Assembly (NCBI RefSeq): GCF_004337475.1
Contig: NZ_SJZJ01000003.1
Coordinates: 62,001 to 126,000 of the forward strand
Direction: 5' to 3'
DNA: 64,000 bases
From: Nocardioides jejuensis
GTDB taxonomy: Bacteria > Actinomycetota > Actinomycetes > Propionibacteriales > Nocardioidaceae
Below are positions 21,192-29,807 of this stretch, piece after piece. Under the pieces are notes generated by a model. It was given only the letters and a program-made list of their open reading frames with translations, did not search any database and was not told the DNA's origin. Each line of letters begins with the position of its first letter. Positions within the stretch are counted from its first letter, which is position 1. Both the position numbers and the translations under genes were made by a program.

Positions 21192-22163
21192 GTGTCCATC
21201 TTCGGTGCTATCGGCAGCTTCATCATGACGCCGCTGTACTACCTGATCTCCATCGTGCTGGTCGGAGCCCACAAGCTGTGGACTGCGATCGGCCTCGACC
21301 CGGCTGGCGGTGCCGCCTGGGCGCTGGCCATCGTCACCCTCACGCTCTGCATCCGCGCTGCCTTGATCCCGCTCTTCGTGAAGCAGATCAAGGCCTCGCG
21401 CAACATGCAGCTGCTGCAGCCCCAGGTGAAGGAGCTGCAGAAGAAGTACGGCCACGACCGCGAGAAGCTGACGCAGGAAACGATGAAGCTGTACAAGGAC
21501 GCGGGCACCAACCCGTTCGCCTCGTGCCTGCCGATCCTGCTCCAGATGCCGATCTTCCTGGCGCTCTTCCGCCTCCTCAACAAGGCCTCGCACGGTGCCG
21601 GTCACGGCATCCTGTCCGACGCCCAGGCGACCCAGTTCGGTCACGCGGAGCTGTTCGGCGTGCGCATCTCGCAGACGTTCAACGGCGCCCACGGCGACCG
21701 CGGCATCCAGATCATGGCGCTGACGCTCGTCATCGCGATGCTGGTCACGACCTTCACCACGCAGCGCCAGCTGATGAGCAAGAACATGCCGAAGTCGGCG
21801 CTCGAGGGTCCGTACGCGCAGCAGCAGAAGATCCTGCTCTACGTCCTGCCGGTCGTCTTTGCCGTCGGTGGTGTCGCGTTTCCGATCGGTGTCCTCATCT
21901 ACTGGACCGTGTCGAACCTCTGGACGATGTGCCAGCAGTTCTACGTCATCCGCAACAACCCGGTCCCGGGCACTCCGGCAGCCGAGGCCAAGGCGAAGCG
22001 TGACGCCCACAAGGCCGCTCGCCACGGTGGTGTCGCGACCAGCACCGCCACGGCGGTCGAGGAGCAGACTGCGCCCGAGCAGGCCGGTCCGGGGCGCCAG
22101 CAGCCCAAGAAGCAGACCCGTGCCCAGCGCACGAAGAACCGCCCCCAGGGAGACCAGAAGTGA
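21192..22163 (+). CDS. yidC: Membrane protein insertase YidC/Oxa1
   Basis: A 323-residue insertase with an N-terminal helix, the Oxa1 core of five membrane segments with a charged cytoplasmic hairpin (KELQKKYGHDREKLTQETMK), and a basic C-terminal tail (QPKKQTRAQRTKNRPQ) that can touch the ribosome. It begins at GTG 21192 directly after the yidD stop and overlaps jag by 4 bases. Confidence 0.96.
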   Translation: MSIFGAIGSFIMTPLYYLISIVLVGAHKLWTAIGLDPAGGAAWALAIVTLTLCIRAALIPLFVKQIKASRNMQLLQPQVKELQKKYGHDREKLTQETMKLYKDAGTNPFASCLPILLQMPIFLALFRLLNKASHGAGHGILSDAQATQFGHAELFGVRISQTFNGAHGDRGIQIMALTLVIAMLVTTFTTQRQLMSKNMPKSALEGPYAQQQKILLYVLPVVFAVGGVAFPIGVLIYWTVSNLWTMCQQFYVIRNNPVPGTPAAEAKAKRDAHKAARHGGVATSTATAVEEQTAPEQAGPGRQQPKKQTRAQRTKNRPQGDQK

Positions 22164-22681
22164 GCGACGAGACCACCCCGGAGACGACCGTGACCGAGAC
22201 CGCTGCCCCTGCGCGTCCGAGCCGTGTGGAGCGCCTCGAGAACGAGGGCGACATCGCTGCTGACTACCTCGAGGAGCTGCTCGACATCGCAGACCTCGAC
22301 GGTGACCTGGACATGGACGTCGAGGGCGACCGCGCCGCCGTCTCCATCGTGGGCGCCGACCTGAACCAGCTGGTCGGAGCCAAGGGTGAGGTCCTCGACG
22401 CACTGCAGGAGCTCACGCGGCTCGCGGTGTACCGCGAGACCGGTGAGCGCTCGCGTCTGATGCTCGATGTTTCCGGCTACCGCGCGCGCCAGCGTGAGGA
22501 GCTTGTGAAGGTCGCAGAGCAGGCCGTCGCTGAGGCGAAGGAGTCGGGTGCCCCGGTCTCGCTCAAGGCGATGTCGCCGTTCGAGCGCAAGGTCGTGCAC
22601 GACGCAGTTGCGGCCGCGGGCCTCAACTCGGAGTCCGAGGGCGTCGAGCCCCGCCGCTACGTCATCGTCCTGCCGGCCTGA
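22160..22681 (+). CDS. jag: RNA-binding protein Jag/KhpB (KH and R3H domains)
   Basis: A 173-residue protein with a KH-like domain (GADLNQLVGAKGEVLDALQE) and a C-terminal R3H domain (PFERKVVHDAVAAAGLNSES, then GVEPRRYVIV). It binds RNA and, in other Gram-positives, influences cell elongation and division. The N-terminal Jag domain of longer homologues is absent. It overlaps yidC by 4 bases and is followed by a strong hairpin. Confidence 0.92.
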   Translation: MSDETTPETTVTETAAPARPSRVERLENEGDIAADYLEELLDIADLDGDLDMDVEGDRAAVSIVGADLNQLVGAKGEVLDALQELTRLAVYRETGERSRLMLDVSGYRARQREELVKVAEQAVAEAKESGAPVSLKAMSPFERKVVHDAVAAAGLNSESEGVEPRRYVIVLPA

Positions 22682-22694
22682 AGGGCATGCATCC

Positions 22695-23444
22695 GTGAAC
22701 GACGTTTCACGTGAAACACCCCCTGCACTCCCGGAGCCTCCGGCTTCGGTGCAGGGGGTGTTTTCATCCGACCGCCTTCCGATCCTCCAGGCGTACGCCG
22801 CGTCGCTGGCCACCGCCGGCGTCGTCCGTGGTCTGATCGGTCCACGGGAGGTGCCGCGACTGTGGGAGCGGCACCTGCTGAACTGCGGCGCGCTCGCGGC
22901 ACTCCTGCCGCAGGACGCGTCCGTCGCTGACGTAGGGAGCGGCGCGGGTCTGCCTGGGCTCGTCCTGGCGATCGCCCGTCCTGACCTCACTGTCACCCTG
23001 ATCGAGCCGCTGCTCCGCCGCACGACGTACCTGCAGGAGGTCGTCGACGATCTGACGCTCCCGAACGTGACGGTGATCAGGGGCAGGGCGGAAGCGCTGC
23101 ACGGCAAGGAGCGCTTCGACGTGGTGACGTCGCGGGCAGTCGCTCCGCTCGAGCGTCTGCTGACCTGGTCGATGCCTCTCGTGGCGGCCGACGGCGCGTT
23201 GGTCGCCTTGAAGGGCAGTGGCATCGCCGACGAGATCGCAGAGGCTGGTGCAGTCCTGCGGAAATTCGGGTGTGCCGAACCCGAGGTGCTGCCGGTGGGT
23301 GAGGGTCTGATTCCCGAGCCGACGCTCGCGGTGCGCGTCAGGTGGGCCGACCCGGCCAGCGCCTCTCGGGTCCTTAAGGTCGAGTCTGCATCCGGCCCTC
23401 GCAAGGCGAATGGAGCTGCCCAGCGAAAGCAGCGTCGACGCTGA
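22695..23444 (+). CDS. rsmG: 16S rRNA (guanine-N7) methyltransferase RsmG
   Basis: A 249-residue SAM-dependent methyltransferase (GidB) that modifies a guanine in the 16S decoding region; loss in other bacteria gives low-level streptomycin resistance. The SAM site is VADVGSGAGLPGL, and GPREVPRLWERHLLNC is the family signature. GTG at 22695 has GAAGGG 9 bases upstream, but codons 4-8 are a parS site (VSRET) and codons 8-22 form a perfect hairpin, so the true start may be GTG at 22749 or 22758. Confidence 0.92.
   Translation: MNDVSRETPPALPEPPASVQGVFSSDRLPILQAYAASLATAGVVRGLIGPREVPRLWERHLLNCGALAALLPQDASVADVGSGAGLPGLVLAIARPDLTVTLIEPLLRRTTYLQEVVDDLTLPNVTVIRGRAEALHGKERFDVVTSRAVAPLERLLTWSMPLVAADGALVALKGSGIADEIAEAGAVLRKFGCAEPEVLPVGEGLIPEPTLAVRVRWADPASASRVLKVESASGPRKANGAAQRKQRRR
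22704..22717. other. parS centromere site 1
   Basis: A perfect copy of the ParB-binding palindrome GTTTCACGTGAAAC. It lies in the 5' end of rsmG and is read in frame as V-S-R-E-T. Confidence 0.92.
22716..22761 (+). terminator. Terminator or attenuator hairpin after jag, inside the rsmG 5' end
   Basis: ACACCCCCTGCAC (22716-22728) and GTGCAGGGGGTGT (22749-22761) form a perfect 13-base stem followed by TTTTC. It starts 35 bases after the jag stop and overlaps the end of parS site 1. It looks like an intrinsic terminator for the yidC-jag transcript; if rsmG starts at 22695 it is translated through and could act as an attenuator. Confidence 0.75.
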
Positions 23445-23458
23445 GTTTCACGTGAAAC
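23445..23458. other. parS centromere site 2
   Basis: Perfect GTTTCACGTGAAAC, starting at the first base after the rsmG stop codon and overlapping the following terminator stem by 3 bases. Confidence 0.93.
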
Positions 23459-23490
23459 GCCCCCGATCGGTCTGACTGGTCGGGGGCGTT
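23456..23490. terminator. rsmG terminator
   Basis: AACGCCCCCGA (23456-23466) and TCGGGGGCGTT (23480-23490) form a perfect 11-base stem with a 13-base loop. The left arm shares its first bases with parS site 2. Confidence 0.75.
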
Positions 23491-24314
23491 CGCTGTTTGC
23501 GTGTGGGACTCCAGCTCGACGCGGGTGGCTGTGCGGGAGGGTGCCCTGATCTGGGCCCTATGACCGTCGAAGGAGGTCCCGCGCGAAGCGCCGGGGAGCC
23601 AGGCCGGGTGGACGACGGCCCAGGCCGGTGGGTCGTGGGGTGTGGGAGGCGGGGCGGGTGATCCACGTGCCGCGCGTCGGGGCTGCGATTAAGGGGATGG
23701 GCACGTGTCGCCAGGCAGCTGCCGTGCGCATCAATGGTGCTTGCTGCGTGAGGTGCCGCGCGAGCGGCGGGAGTCGGACTGCTTGTTTCACGTGAAACGC
23801 CGCTCTGGGGCCGGACCAGAACTGGAGGTTGAGCAGCAGCCGCTGAGCGCCGGAGCCGCGGCTTCAGAATCAGCCCCGCTGGCTCGGCCTCCTGTTTGCT
23901 GCGACGGAACCATCGCGTGCGGCGCCTGTCCGAACGTCCCAGTGCCACAACCTGCCGGTTGGTCGCCGGCCGCTGCTGGCTGTCGGGCCTGGGCATGCCA
24001 GCCGCCGACGTCCAGGCGAGCTTCAGTCGCGCGTACCGCTGACCATTGCGACGGCACCGAGGGCACAGGCGGCCTAGTGGACGCGAAGACCTGAAAGTGC
24101 AGAAGCTCCGCCTGTGGACCGCGACTGGAGAGTGCCGCAGGTGCACCGGTAGTTTTGGTCTTCGCGCCTGACCCATGGGGTGGGCGCGAAGCACGGACAC
24201 GTTCTGTTCGTGGGGTGTGGCTCTCGGGTCTGCCTGAGTTTTCCACCGCCCGCGAGGTCGCTCTGAGCGCACCATCCACAGGCAGACGCAATTCATCCAC
24301 AGGAAGAGGACCTC
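23491..24314. other. Gene-free parS region between rsmG and parA
   Basis: More than 800 bases in which I see no credible gene. Open frames exist on both strands but have poor composition and no ribosome site. It holds parS site 3 (23785) and two DnaA-box-like sequences near its right end, CCATCCACA (24272-24280) and TCATCCACA (24293-24301). Confidence 0.6.
23785..23798. other. parS centromere site 3
   Basis: Perfect GTTTCACGTGAAAC in the non-coding stretch between rsmG and parA, preceded by T and followed by G. Confidence 0.93.
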
Positions 24315-25286
24315 GTGGTTTCACGTGAAACGGGTCAGGGTTTCGTGGTCAGGACCGCCGCCGATCTGGCTGATGCGGGTCCGGCTTTCGCGGACGAGAC
24401 GACTCCACTGGCACGAGCTGCCGAGCACACTGTGCTGGCTCGGCAGGGTGCGATGGACCGTCCGGCGATCACGCGCCCGCAGCGCACGCGGGTGATGGTC
24501 GTCGCGAACCAGAAGGGCGGCGTCGGCAAGACCACCTCGACGGTCAACCTGGCCGCGGCCCTCGCGCAGCTCGGGCAGCGGGTGCTGGTGATCGACCTCG
24601 ATCCCCAGGGCAACGCCTCGACGGCCCTCAACATCGAGCACCGTCGTGGGGTGCCGTCCACCTACGATCTGCTCGTCAACGAGGACAAGCTCGCTGACGT
24701 GATGCAGCCGTGTCCCGATCAGGCTGGTCTGTGGGTCGTCCCTGCGACGATCGACCTCGCCGGTGCGGAGATCGAGCTCGTGTCGATCGTGGCGCGCGAG
24801 TCGCGGCTGCAGAAGGCGATCTACGCCCACGAGTGGGTCGGCACCGCTGCCGAGGCCGGCGACGACCGCTTCGACTACGTGATCATCGACTGCCCCCCGT
24901 CACTGGGCCTGCTGACGCTCAACGCACTCGTGGCGGGTGCGGAGATGGTGATCCCGATCCAGGCGGAGTACTACGCCCTCGAGGGACTCGGCATGCTGCT
25001 GGAGACCGTCGAGATGGTGAAGAAGCACCTCAACCAGAACCTCGACGTGTCGACGATCCTGCTGACCATGTACGACGCGCGCACCCGTCTCGCCTCGAAC
25101 GTCGCCGAGGAGGTGCGCGAGCACTTCGGCGACACCGTCCTGAAGACCTACATCCCGCGTTCGGTGCGGGTCTCCGAGGCACCGTCGTACAGCCAGACCG
25201 TGATGACCTATGACCCGGGCTCGCCGGGCGCGCTCTCGTATCTCGAGGCTGCCCGCGAGATGGCCCGCAAGGGGGAGCAGCGATGA
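24315..25286 (+). CDS. parA: Chromosome partitioning ATPase ParA
   Basis: A 323-residue deviant Walker-A ATPase. After an about 50-residue variable N-terminus comes [16 protein letters not shown], then [10 protein letters not shown] and [17 protein letters not shown]. It forms a gradient on the nucleoid that moves ParB-parS complexes. GTG at 24315 follows GGAAGAGG; codons 2-6 are parS site 4, so the protein begins M-V-S-R-E-T. It overlaps parB by 4 bases. Confidence 0.96.
   Translation: MVSRETGQGFVVRTAADLADAGPAFADETTPLARAAEHTVLARQGAMDRPAITRPQRTRVMVVANQKGGVGKTTSTVNLAAALAQLGQRVLVIDLDPQGNASTALNIEHRRGVPSTYDLLVNEDKLADVMQPCPDQAGLWVVPATIDLAGAEIELVSIVARESRLQKAIYAHEWVGTAAEAGDDRFDYVIIDCPPSLGLLTLNALVAGAEMVIPIQAEYYALEGLGMLLETVEMVKKHLNQNLDVSTILLTMYDARTRLASNVAEEVREHFGDTVLKTYIPRSVRVSEAPSYSQTVMTYDPGSPGALSYLEAAREMARKGEQR
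24318..24331. other. parS centromere site 4
   Basis: Perfect GTTTCACGTGAAAC located inside the first codons of parA, where it is read as V-S-R-E-T. ParB binding here could also repress parAB. Confidence 0.93.
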
Positions 25287-26353
25287 GCCAGCAGCAGCGA
25301 CGTGGTCTGGGCCGTGGCCTGGGCGCCCTGATCCCGACGGCACCTCTGGAGGACGCCGCTCCGGCGACCGCTCCGGCGGCTGGGGGAGCGTCGACGGGCC
25401 CCGCGTCCGCCGCTCCGCTGAACGGTGCTCCTGCGGCCGCCAACGGTGTGCCAGCGGCCTCCGCCGCTCCGGCGGGTGCGAGCTCTCCGGGACAGGCCAA
25501 CGGGTCCCTCAACGCGGTGGCGGGTGGGGAGATCCCGGCCGGCGCGTACTTCGCTGAGCTTCCGATCAAGCAGATCGTGCCGAACGCGCGCAACCCGCGT
25601 CAGGTCTTCGAGGAGGAGGCACTGGCCGAGCTCGTGCACTCCATCCGTGAGGTGGGCTTGCTGCAGCCGATCGTGGTCCGCCAGACCGGGCCCGAGGCGT
25701 ACGAGCTGATCATGGGTGAGCGGCGCTGGCGCGCTTCGCAGGAGGCCGGCCTTTCCGCCATCCCCGCGATCGTCCGTCAGACCGAGGATGACGACATGCT
25801 CCGGGACGCCCTCCTGGAGAACCTGCACCGCTCCCAGCTCAACCCGCTCGAGGAGGCGGCTGCGTACCGCCAACTGCTCGACGACTTCGGCTGCACGCAC
25901 GACGAGCTCGCTGGCCGGATCGGCCGCTCGCGTCCGCAGATCAGCAACACCCTGCGACTGCTCAAGCTCTCCCCGGCCGTCCAGCGGCGGGTAGCCGCGG
26001 GTGTCCTGTCCGCAGGTCACGCGCGCTCGCTCCTCGCCGTCGAGGACCCGGAGATCCAGGACCGGCTCGCCCAGCGCGTTGTTGCCGAGGGGATCAGTGT
26101 CCGTGGCCTCGAGGAGATCGTGGCTGTCGGTGAGCACGGCGGCCGTGCGACCCAGCGCCCGCAGCGCGCGAAGATCACCGCGCCCGGTCTGGGGGAGATC
26201 TCGGACCGCCTGAGTGACCGCCTCGAGACCCGCGTGAAGGTCGAGCTCGGCAAGGCCAAGGGCCGGATCACGGTGGAGTTCGCGACGCTCGACGACCTCC
26301 GGCGGATCACGGACATCATGGATCCGCGCAACCGCAACGACCGGGTGATCTGA
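25283..26353 (+). CDS. parB: Chromosome partitioning protein ParB
   Basis: A 356-residue CTP-dependent clamp that loads at parS. After [13 protein letters not shown] and an alanine/proline-rich linker comes the CTPase fold with the motif GERRWRA (about 148-154) and [16 protein letters not shown], the helix-turn-helix domain ([16 protein letters not shown]) and the C-terminal dimer domain. The ATG overlaps the parA stop. The cognate parS sites lie just upstream. Confidence 0.96.
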   Translation: MSQQQRRGLGRGLGALIPTAPLEDAAPATAPAAGGASTGPASAAPLNGAPAAANGVPAASAAPAGASSPGQANGSLNAVAGGEIPAGAYFAELPIKQIVPNARNPRQVFEEEALAELVHSIREVGLLQPIVVRQTGPEAYELIMGERRWRASQEAGLSAIPAIVRQTEDDDMLRDALLENLHRSQLNPLEEAAAYRQLLDDFGCTHDELAGRIGRSRPQISNTLRLLKLSPAVQRRVAAGVLSAGHARSLLAVEDPEIQDRLAQRVVAEGISVRGLEEIVAVGEHGGRATQRPQRAKITAPGLGEISDRLSDRLETRVKVELGKAKGRITVEFATLDDLRRITDIMDPRNRNDRVI

Positions 26354-26400
26354 TCCCTTCAGTCGCTAGAGCGACAAGGCGATAAGTCGACAAAACGACG

Positions 26401-26442
26401 CGGCGCCTGGTTTCCCGTGAAACATCGGGAGACCAGGCGCCG
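26401..26442. terminator. parB terminator containing a parS-like site
   Basis: A 17-base stem pairs 26401-26417 with 26426-26442 (one G-T mismatch) around an 8-base loop and is followed by TTGTCGTT. GTTTCCCGTGAAAC (26410-26423), one base off the parS consensus, lies across the left arm and loop. It sits between parB and the convergent permease gene, so it can stop both. Confidence 0.75.
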
Positions 26443-26482
26443 TTGTCGTTCTCGAGCAGACCGCGTCCAGCGGGGACGTAGG

Positions 26483-27880
26483 TCAGGCGTCAGACCGGTC
26501 GTCGACCAGGAAGTGCGTCTCCGAGCGAGGGCGCAGGTACGCCACGTAGTAGGCGGCGGCGATGAGCATCAGCGCACCCACAGCCAGCAGGTCCTTCATG
26601 GCGGATTGCTGCAGGGCGTAGCCGACGCCGACGATCACGAGGATCGGTGTGACCGGCCACAGCGGCATCTTCCACCCGGCGTGCGGGGTGCGGCGTACGA
26701 AGAGGGCGGCGATGGCCACGACCAGGTAGACGGCGCCGAGGATGACCGAAGTGATGCCGAGCAGGGCCTCGATGTCCATCAGCCAGGCCATCAGCGCACC
26801 CGGAACGCCGATCACGACGGTGGCCATGACGGGGGAGCCGAAGCGCGGGTGAAGGCGCGCTAGGGCGGCGTTCACGACGTCCGGCCATGCGCGGTCGCGT
26901 GCGGTGGCGTAGACGACGCGCGAGTTCTGGATGACCATCACGATGACGGCGTTGAGGATGGCGATGGCGATGCCGACGCTGATCGCCGCGGAGGTGCGGC
27001 TGCCCGCCCATTCGGTCACGTAGTCCGGGAAGGTGCCCGTTGCCAGCTCGTTGAGCGAGCCGACGCCGAGCACCGTGGCCGCGGTGGGGATCACGATGAT
27101 CGCGGCACCCAGCGCCAGTGATCCCATGACCGCCAGCTTGACGTTGCGGCGCGGAGCCACCATCTCCTCGGCGAGGTAGGTCGCTGTCGTGAAGCCGGAG
27201 CAGGTGAAGATCGCGATGGCGAGTCCGGACAGCAGGACGCCGGCGGTGAAGGGGGAGAGCGAGCTGCCGTCCGTGACCTGGGCGTGCCACAGGGTGTCGA
27301 CGCCGCGCTCTGCGTGCGAGAAGCCGAGCCAGGCGACGGCGGACGCCGCCACGGTCTCGACGATCAGGAAGAGCCCGGTCACGTACGCGTTCGACTTGAT
27401 GTCCAGCACGCCGGTAGCGGTGGCGAGCAGCATGACGACGGCGCCGGTGGTCGCGCGGTCGAGCCCGACGATCGGTGCCAGATAGTCAGCGGTGCCGAGC
27501 GCAATGACCGGCGGGATGACGATCAGCGTGGCCGAGGTGAGTGCGAAGGTCAGCCAGCCGGCGGCCCTGCCCAGCGTGTGGGTGACCATCGCGTACTCGC
27601 CGCCGCTGCTCGGCGTACGCGTGCCGAGCTCGGCGTAACAGGCCCCGACCGCAGCTGAGATGAGTACGCCGACGAGCAGCGTCATGACGACACCCGAGCC
27701 CTGTGAGGCAAGGAGCTCGGGCACGATGATGAAGAGGCTCGATGCCGGTGTGACGCACGAGAGCGTCAGCAGGATGGCGGCCGTCAGCGTGAGGACCGGC
27801 TTGAGCCCCGGTCCGTCGGCAGCGGCGTCGCTCGCTGTCGCCACATCGGGCGATTCGGTGGGGCCGGACAGGGTCGACAT
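26483..27880 (-). CDS. APC superfamily amino acid/polyamine permease
   Basis: A 465-residue transporter with about 12 hydrophobic segments. GEYAMVTHTLG and FTCSGFTTATYLAEEM match the conserved helix 1/6 regions of the APC fold. ATG at 27880 has GAGG upstream. It is divergent from a TetR gene, and a degenerate copy of the polyamine-regulon palindrome lies in the gap, so its likely cargo is putrescine, agmatine or a related amine. The substrate is inferred from context only. Confidence 0.85.
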   Translation of the reverse strand: MSTLSGPTESPDVATASDAAADGPGLKPVLTLTAAILLTLSCVTPASSLFIIVPELLASQGSGVVMTLLVGVLISAAVGACYAELGTRTPSSGGEYAMVTHTLGRAAGWLTFALTSATLIVIPPVIALGTADYLAPIVGLDRATTGAVVMLLATATGVLDIKSNAYVTGLFLIVETVAASAVAWLGFSHAERGVDTLWHAQVTDGSSLSPFTAGVLLSGLAIAIFTCSGFTTATYLAEEMVAPRRNVKLAVMGSLALGAAIIVIPTAATVLGVGSLNELATGTFPDYVTEWAGSRTSAAISVGIAIAILNAVIVMVIQNSRVVYATARDRAWPDVVNAALARLHPRFGSPVMATVVIGVPGALMAWLMDIEALLGITSVILGAVYLVVAIAALFVRRTPHAGWKMPLWPVTPILVIVGVGYALQQSAMKDLLAVGALMLIAAAYYVAYLRPRSETHFLVDDRSDA

Positions 27881-27899
27881 GGTCACCTCGTGAGTGTGA

Positions 27900-27916
27900 T
27901 TTGAACAACATACAAA
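27900..27916. promoter_or_regulatory. Degenerate TTTGAA-N5-TTCAAA operator
   Basis: TTTGAA-CAACA-TACAAA differs by one base from the palindrome found ahead of agmatine deiminase and putrescine oxidase. It lies between the permease and the TetR gene, where an autoregulatory site is expected. Confidence 0.6.
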
Positions 27917-27963
27917 CTGTGGTGTCCTGAACTATGAACCTCGCCTCCCACTAGGGTCAAGGG

Positions 27964-28566
27964 GTGACCACGGAAAAATCCCCACGACGCCATCGTCGTC
28001 TCGATCGTCCCCGGGAGCGAGTGCTCGAGGTCGCCTGGGAGCTGCTCATCGAGCGCGGCCTCGCCGACCTGACGCTCGCGGAGCTCGGACGACGCGTGGA
28101 GACGAGCGCCGGACACCTCCTCTACTACTTCGGGAGCAAGGACGGCCTGCTGCTCGAGGTGCTCCGTTGGAGCGAGGCTCAGCTGTGGGCACGGTGGGAG
28201 GAGTCGCGCGCCGAGGAGGTCACCTTCGGGGAGCGATTCGACCTGTTCTGTCGCCAGTTCATGCCGCAGGGCCTGGGGGATCCGCGATGGCTGGTCTGGA
28301 TCGAGGTCTGGCCCCGCGTGCTCCGCATCGAAGAGCTCCGTGCGCCCTACGAGGAGCTCGACGCCGTGTGGCGCGACGAGCTCGCCCGACTCCTTGGCGA
28401 GGCGGAGGTCGACAACGCGACCGTCCTCTCCCGCCGGATCTGCGCGTTGCTCGACGGGCTGAGCGTCGCGATCGTGCTCGGCGAGGACGACGTGAGTATC
28501 GATGCTGCGGTTGACCACGCACGTGCGCTGCTCCCGGCCGAGCTCTCCGCCAGGGCGGGTGGCTGA
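27964..28566 (+). CDS. TetR family regulator, probable polyamine regulon repressor
   Basis: A 200-residue regulator with an N-terminal helix-turn-helix (LTLAELGRRVETSAGHLLYY, then FGSKDGLLLEVL) and a larger ligand domain (RWLVWIEVWPRVLR...). Its start is GTG 27964. It is followed after 172 bases by aguA, and the three matching palindromes flank its targets, making it the best candidate to control permease, aguA-aguB and the putrescine oxidase operon. Confidence 0.88.
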   Translation: MTTEKSPRRHRRLDRPRERVLEVAWELLIERGLADLTLAELGRRVETSAGHLLYYFGSKDGLLLEVLRWSEAQLWARWEESRAEEVTFGERFDLFCRQFMPQGLGDPRWLVWIEVWPRVLRIEELRAPYEELDAVWRDELARLLGEAEVDNATVLSRRICALLDGLSVAIVLGEDDVSIDAAVDHARALLPAELSARAGG

Positions 28567-28696
28567 GGCCCCGCCTCCCTTCCGCGGCCAGGCCCCGTCA
28601 CCGCTTCGGTGGCGGGGCCGTGGTGCGTCTGCGCCCGAAAAATCTCGGGGCGATCCCTTGCGGCCGCTCGCGTCCGGGCTTACGTTGGGCGCCATG

Positions 28697-28713
28697 TTTG
28701 AATCACGTTCAAA
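28697..28713. promoter_or_regulatory. TTTGAA-N5-TTCAAA operator upstream of aguA
   Basis: Perfect 6-base inverted repeat TTTGAA-TCACG-TTCAAA, 25 bases before the chosen start of agmatine deiminase. The same palindrome occurs before the putrescine oxidase gene. Confidence 0.75.
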
Positions 28714-28738
28714 TACGGATGTCGGGTCCGCGGGGCGG

Positions 28739-29764
28739 ATGATGCCGGCCGAGACCGCTGCCCACGACGCGGCCTGGATGGCCTGGCCCTCCGGGTCGTA
28801 CACGCTCGGCGACACCCCCGCCGAGGCGGACGAGGCGCGGCGTACGTGGGCCGCCGTGGCGAACGCGATTGTCGACTTCGAGCCGGTCCACATGCTCGTG
28901 CCGCCCTCGGAGCGCGCGGCGGCGGCCCGCTTCCTCGACGAGCGCGTCACCGTGCACGAGCAGCTGCTCGACGACGCCTGGTACCGCGACATCGGCCCGA
29001 CGTTCGTCGTCCAGGGCGAAGGATCGGATCGGCGTCTCGGTGCCGTCAACTGGGTCTTCAACGGCTGGGGCCAGCAGGACTGGGCCAGCTGGGAGCACGA
29101 CGCGGTTGCCAGCCTCGTCGCTACCGAGGCCACCGGAGCCGCCCGGATCGACTCGCCGATGGTCAACGAGGGCGGCGGCATCCACACGGATGGCGCAGGA
29201 ACGCTCCTCGTCACCGAGACGGTCCAGCTCGACCCCGGTCGCAATCCGGGGTGGACGAAGGCCGACGTCGAAGCGGAGCTGACCCGCACGCTCGGTGCGC
29301 GCAAGGTGATCTGGCTGCCCCGCGGTCTCACGCGGGACAGCGAGCGCTTCGGCACGCGCGGCCACGTCGACATCGTGGCGACCTTCGCCGACCGCGGCGT
29401 GGTGCTCGTCCATGACCAGCGCGACCCGGCGCATCCGGACCACGCGGTCTCCCGGGAGCTGATCGCCCTGCTCGAGGCCGAGACCGACGCCGACGGCAAG
29501 CCGCTGCACGTCGTACGGCTGCCGGCTCCGGCCACCCTCCGCGACGACGAGGGCTGGGTCGACTACAGCTACGTCAACCACTTCGTCTGCAACGGCGCCG
29601 TCATCGCGTGCTCGTTCGCGGACCCGGTCGACGAGGAGGCGCTCGCCGTCCTCGCCGACGCCTATCCCGGACGACGCATCGTCCCTGTCGACGCCCGGCC
29701 GATCTTCGCCCGCGGCGGTGGCATCCACTGCATCACGCAGCAGCAGCCGCGCGTCCAGCCCTGA
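28739..29764 (+). CDS. aguA: Agmatine deiminase
   Basis: A 341-residue guanidine-modifying hydrolase that converts agmatine to N-carbamoylputrescine and ammonia. The catalytic cysteine is in GGGIHCITQQQP near the C-terminus (about Cys331), and WYRDIGPTFV, VNEGGGIHTDG and RGHVDIVATF hold the other catalytic Asp/His/Glu residues. ATG at 28739 (or 28742) is used; an ATG at 28694 would put the operator palindrome inside the gene. It is followed after 43 bases by aguB. Confidence 0.93.
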   Translation: MMPAETAAHDAAWMAWPSGSYTLGDTPAEADEARRTWAAVANAIVDFEPVHMLVPPSERAAAARFLDERVTVHEQLLDDAWYRDIGPTFVVQGEGSDRRLGAVNWVFNGWGQQDWASWEHDAVASLVATEATGAARIDSPMVNEGGGIHTDGAGTLLVTETVQLDPGRNPGWTKADVEAELTRTLGARKVIWLPRGLTRDSERFGTRGHVDIVATFADRGVVLVHDQRDPAHPDHAVSRELIALLEAETDADGKPLHVVRLPAPATLRDDEGWVDYSYVNHFVCNGAVIACSFADPVDEEALAVLADAYPGRRIVPVDARPIFARGGGIHCITQQQPRVQP

Positions 29765-29807
29765 CTGTCGTGCCCTGACCGTTCGTCACTGATCCCAAGG
29801 ACATCCC

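Noticed and set aside
23448..24296. A 282-residue minus-strand frame and a 129-residue plus-strand frame in the parS region
   Set aside because: Composition is unlike the neighbouring proteins, no ribosome site, and the frames run across parS sites.
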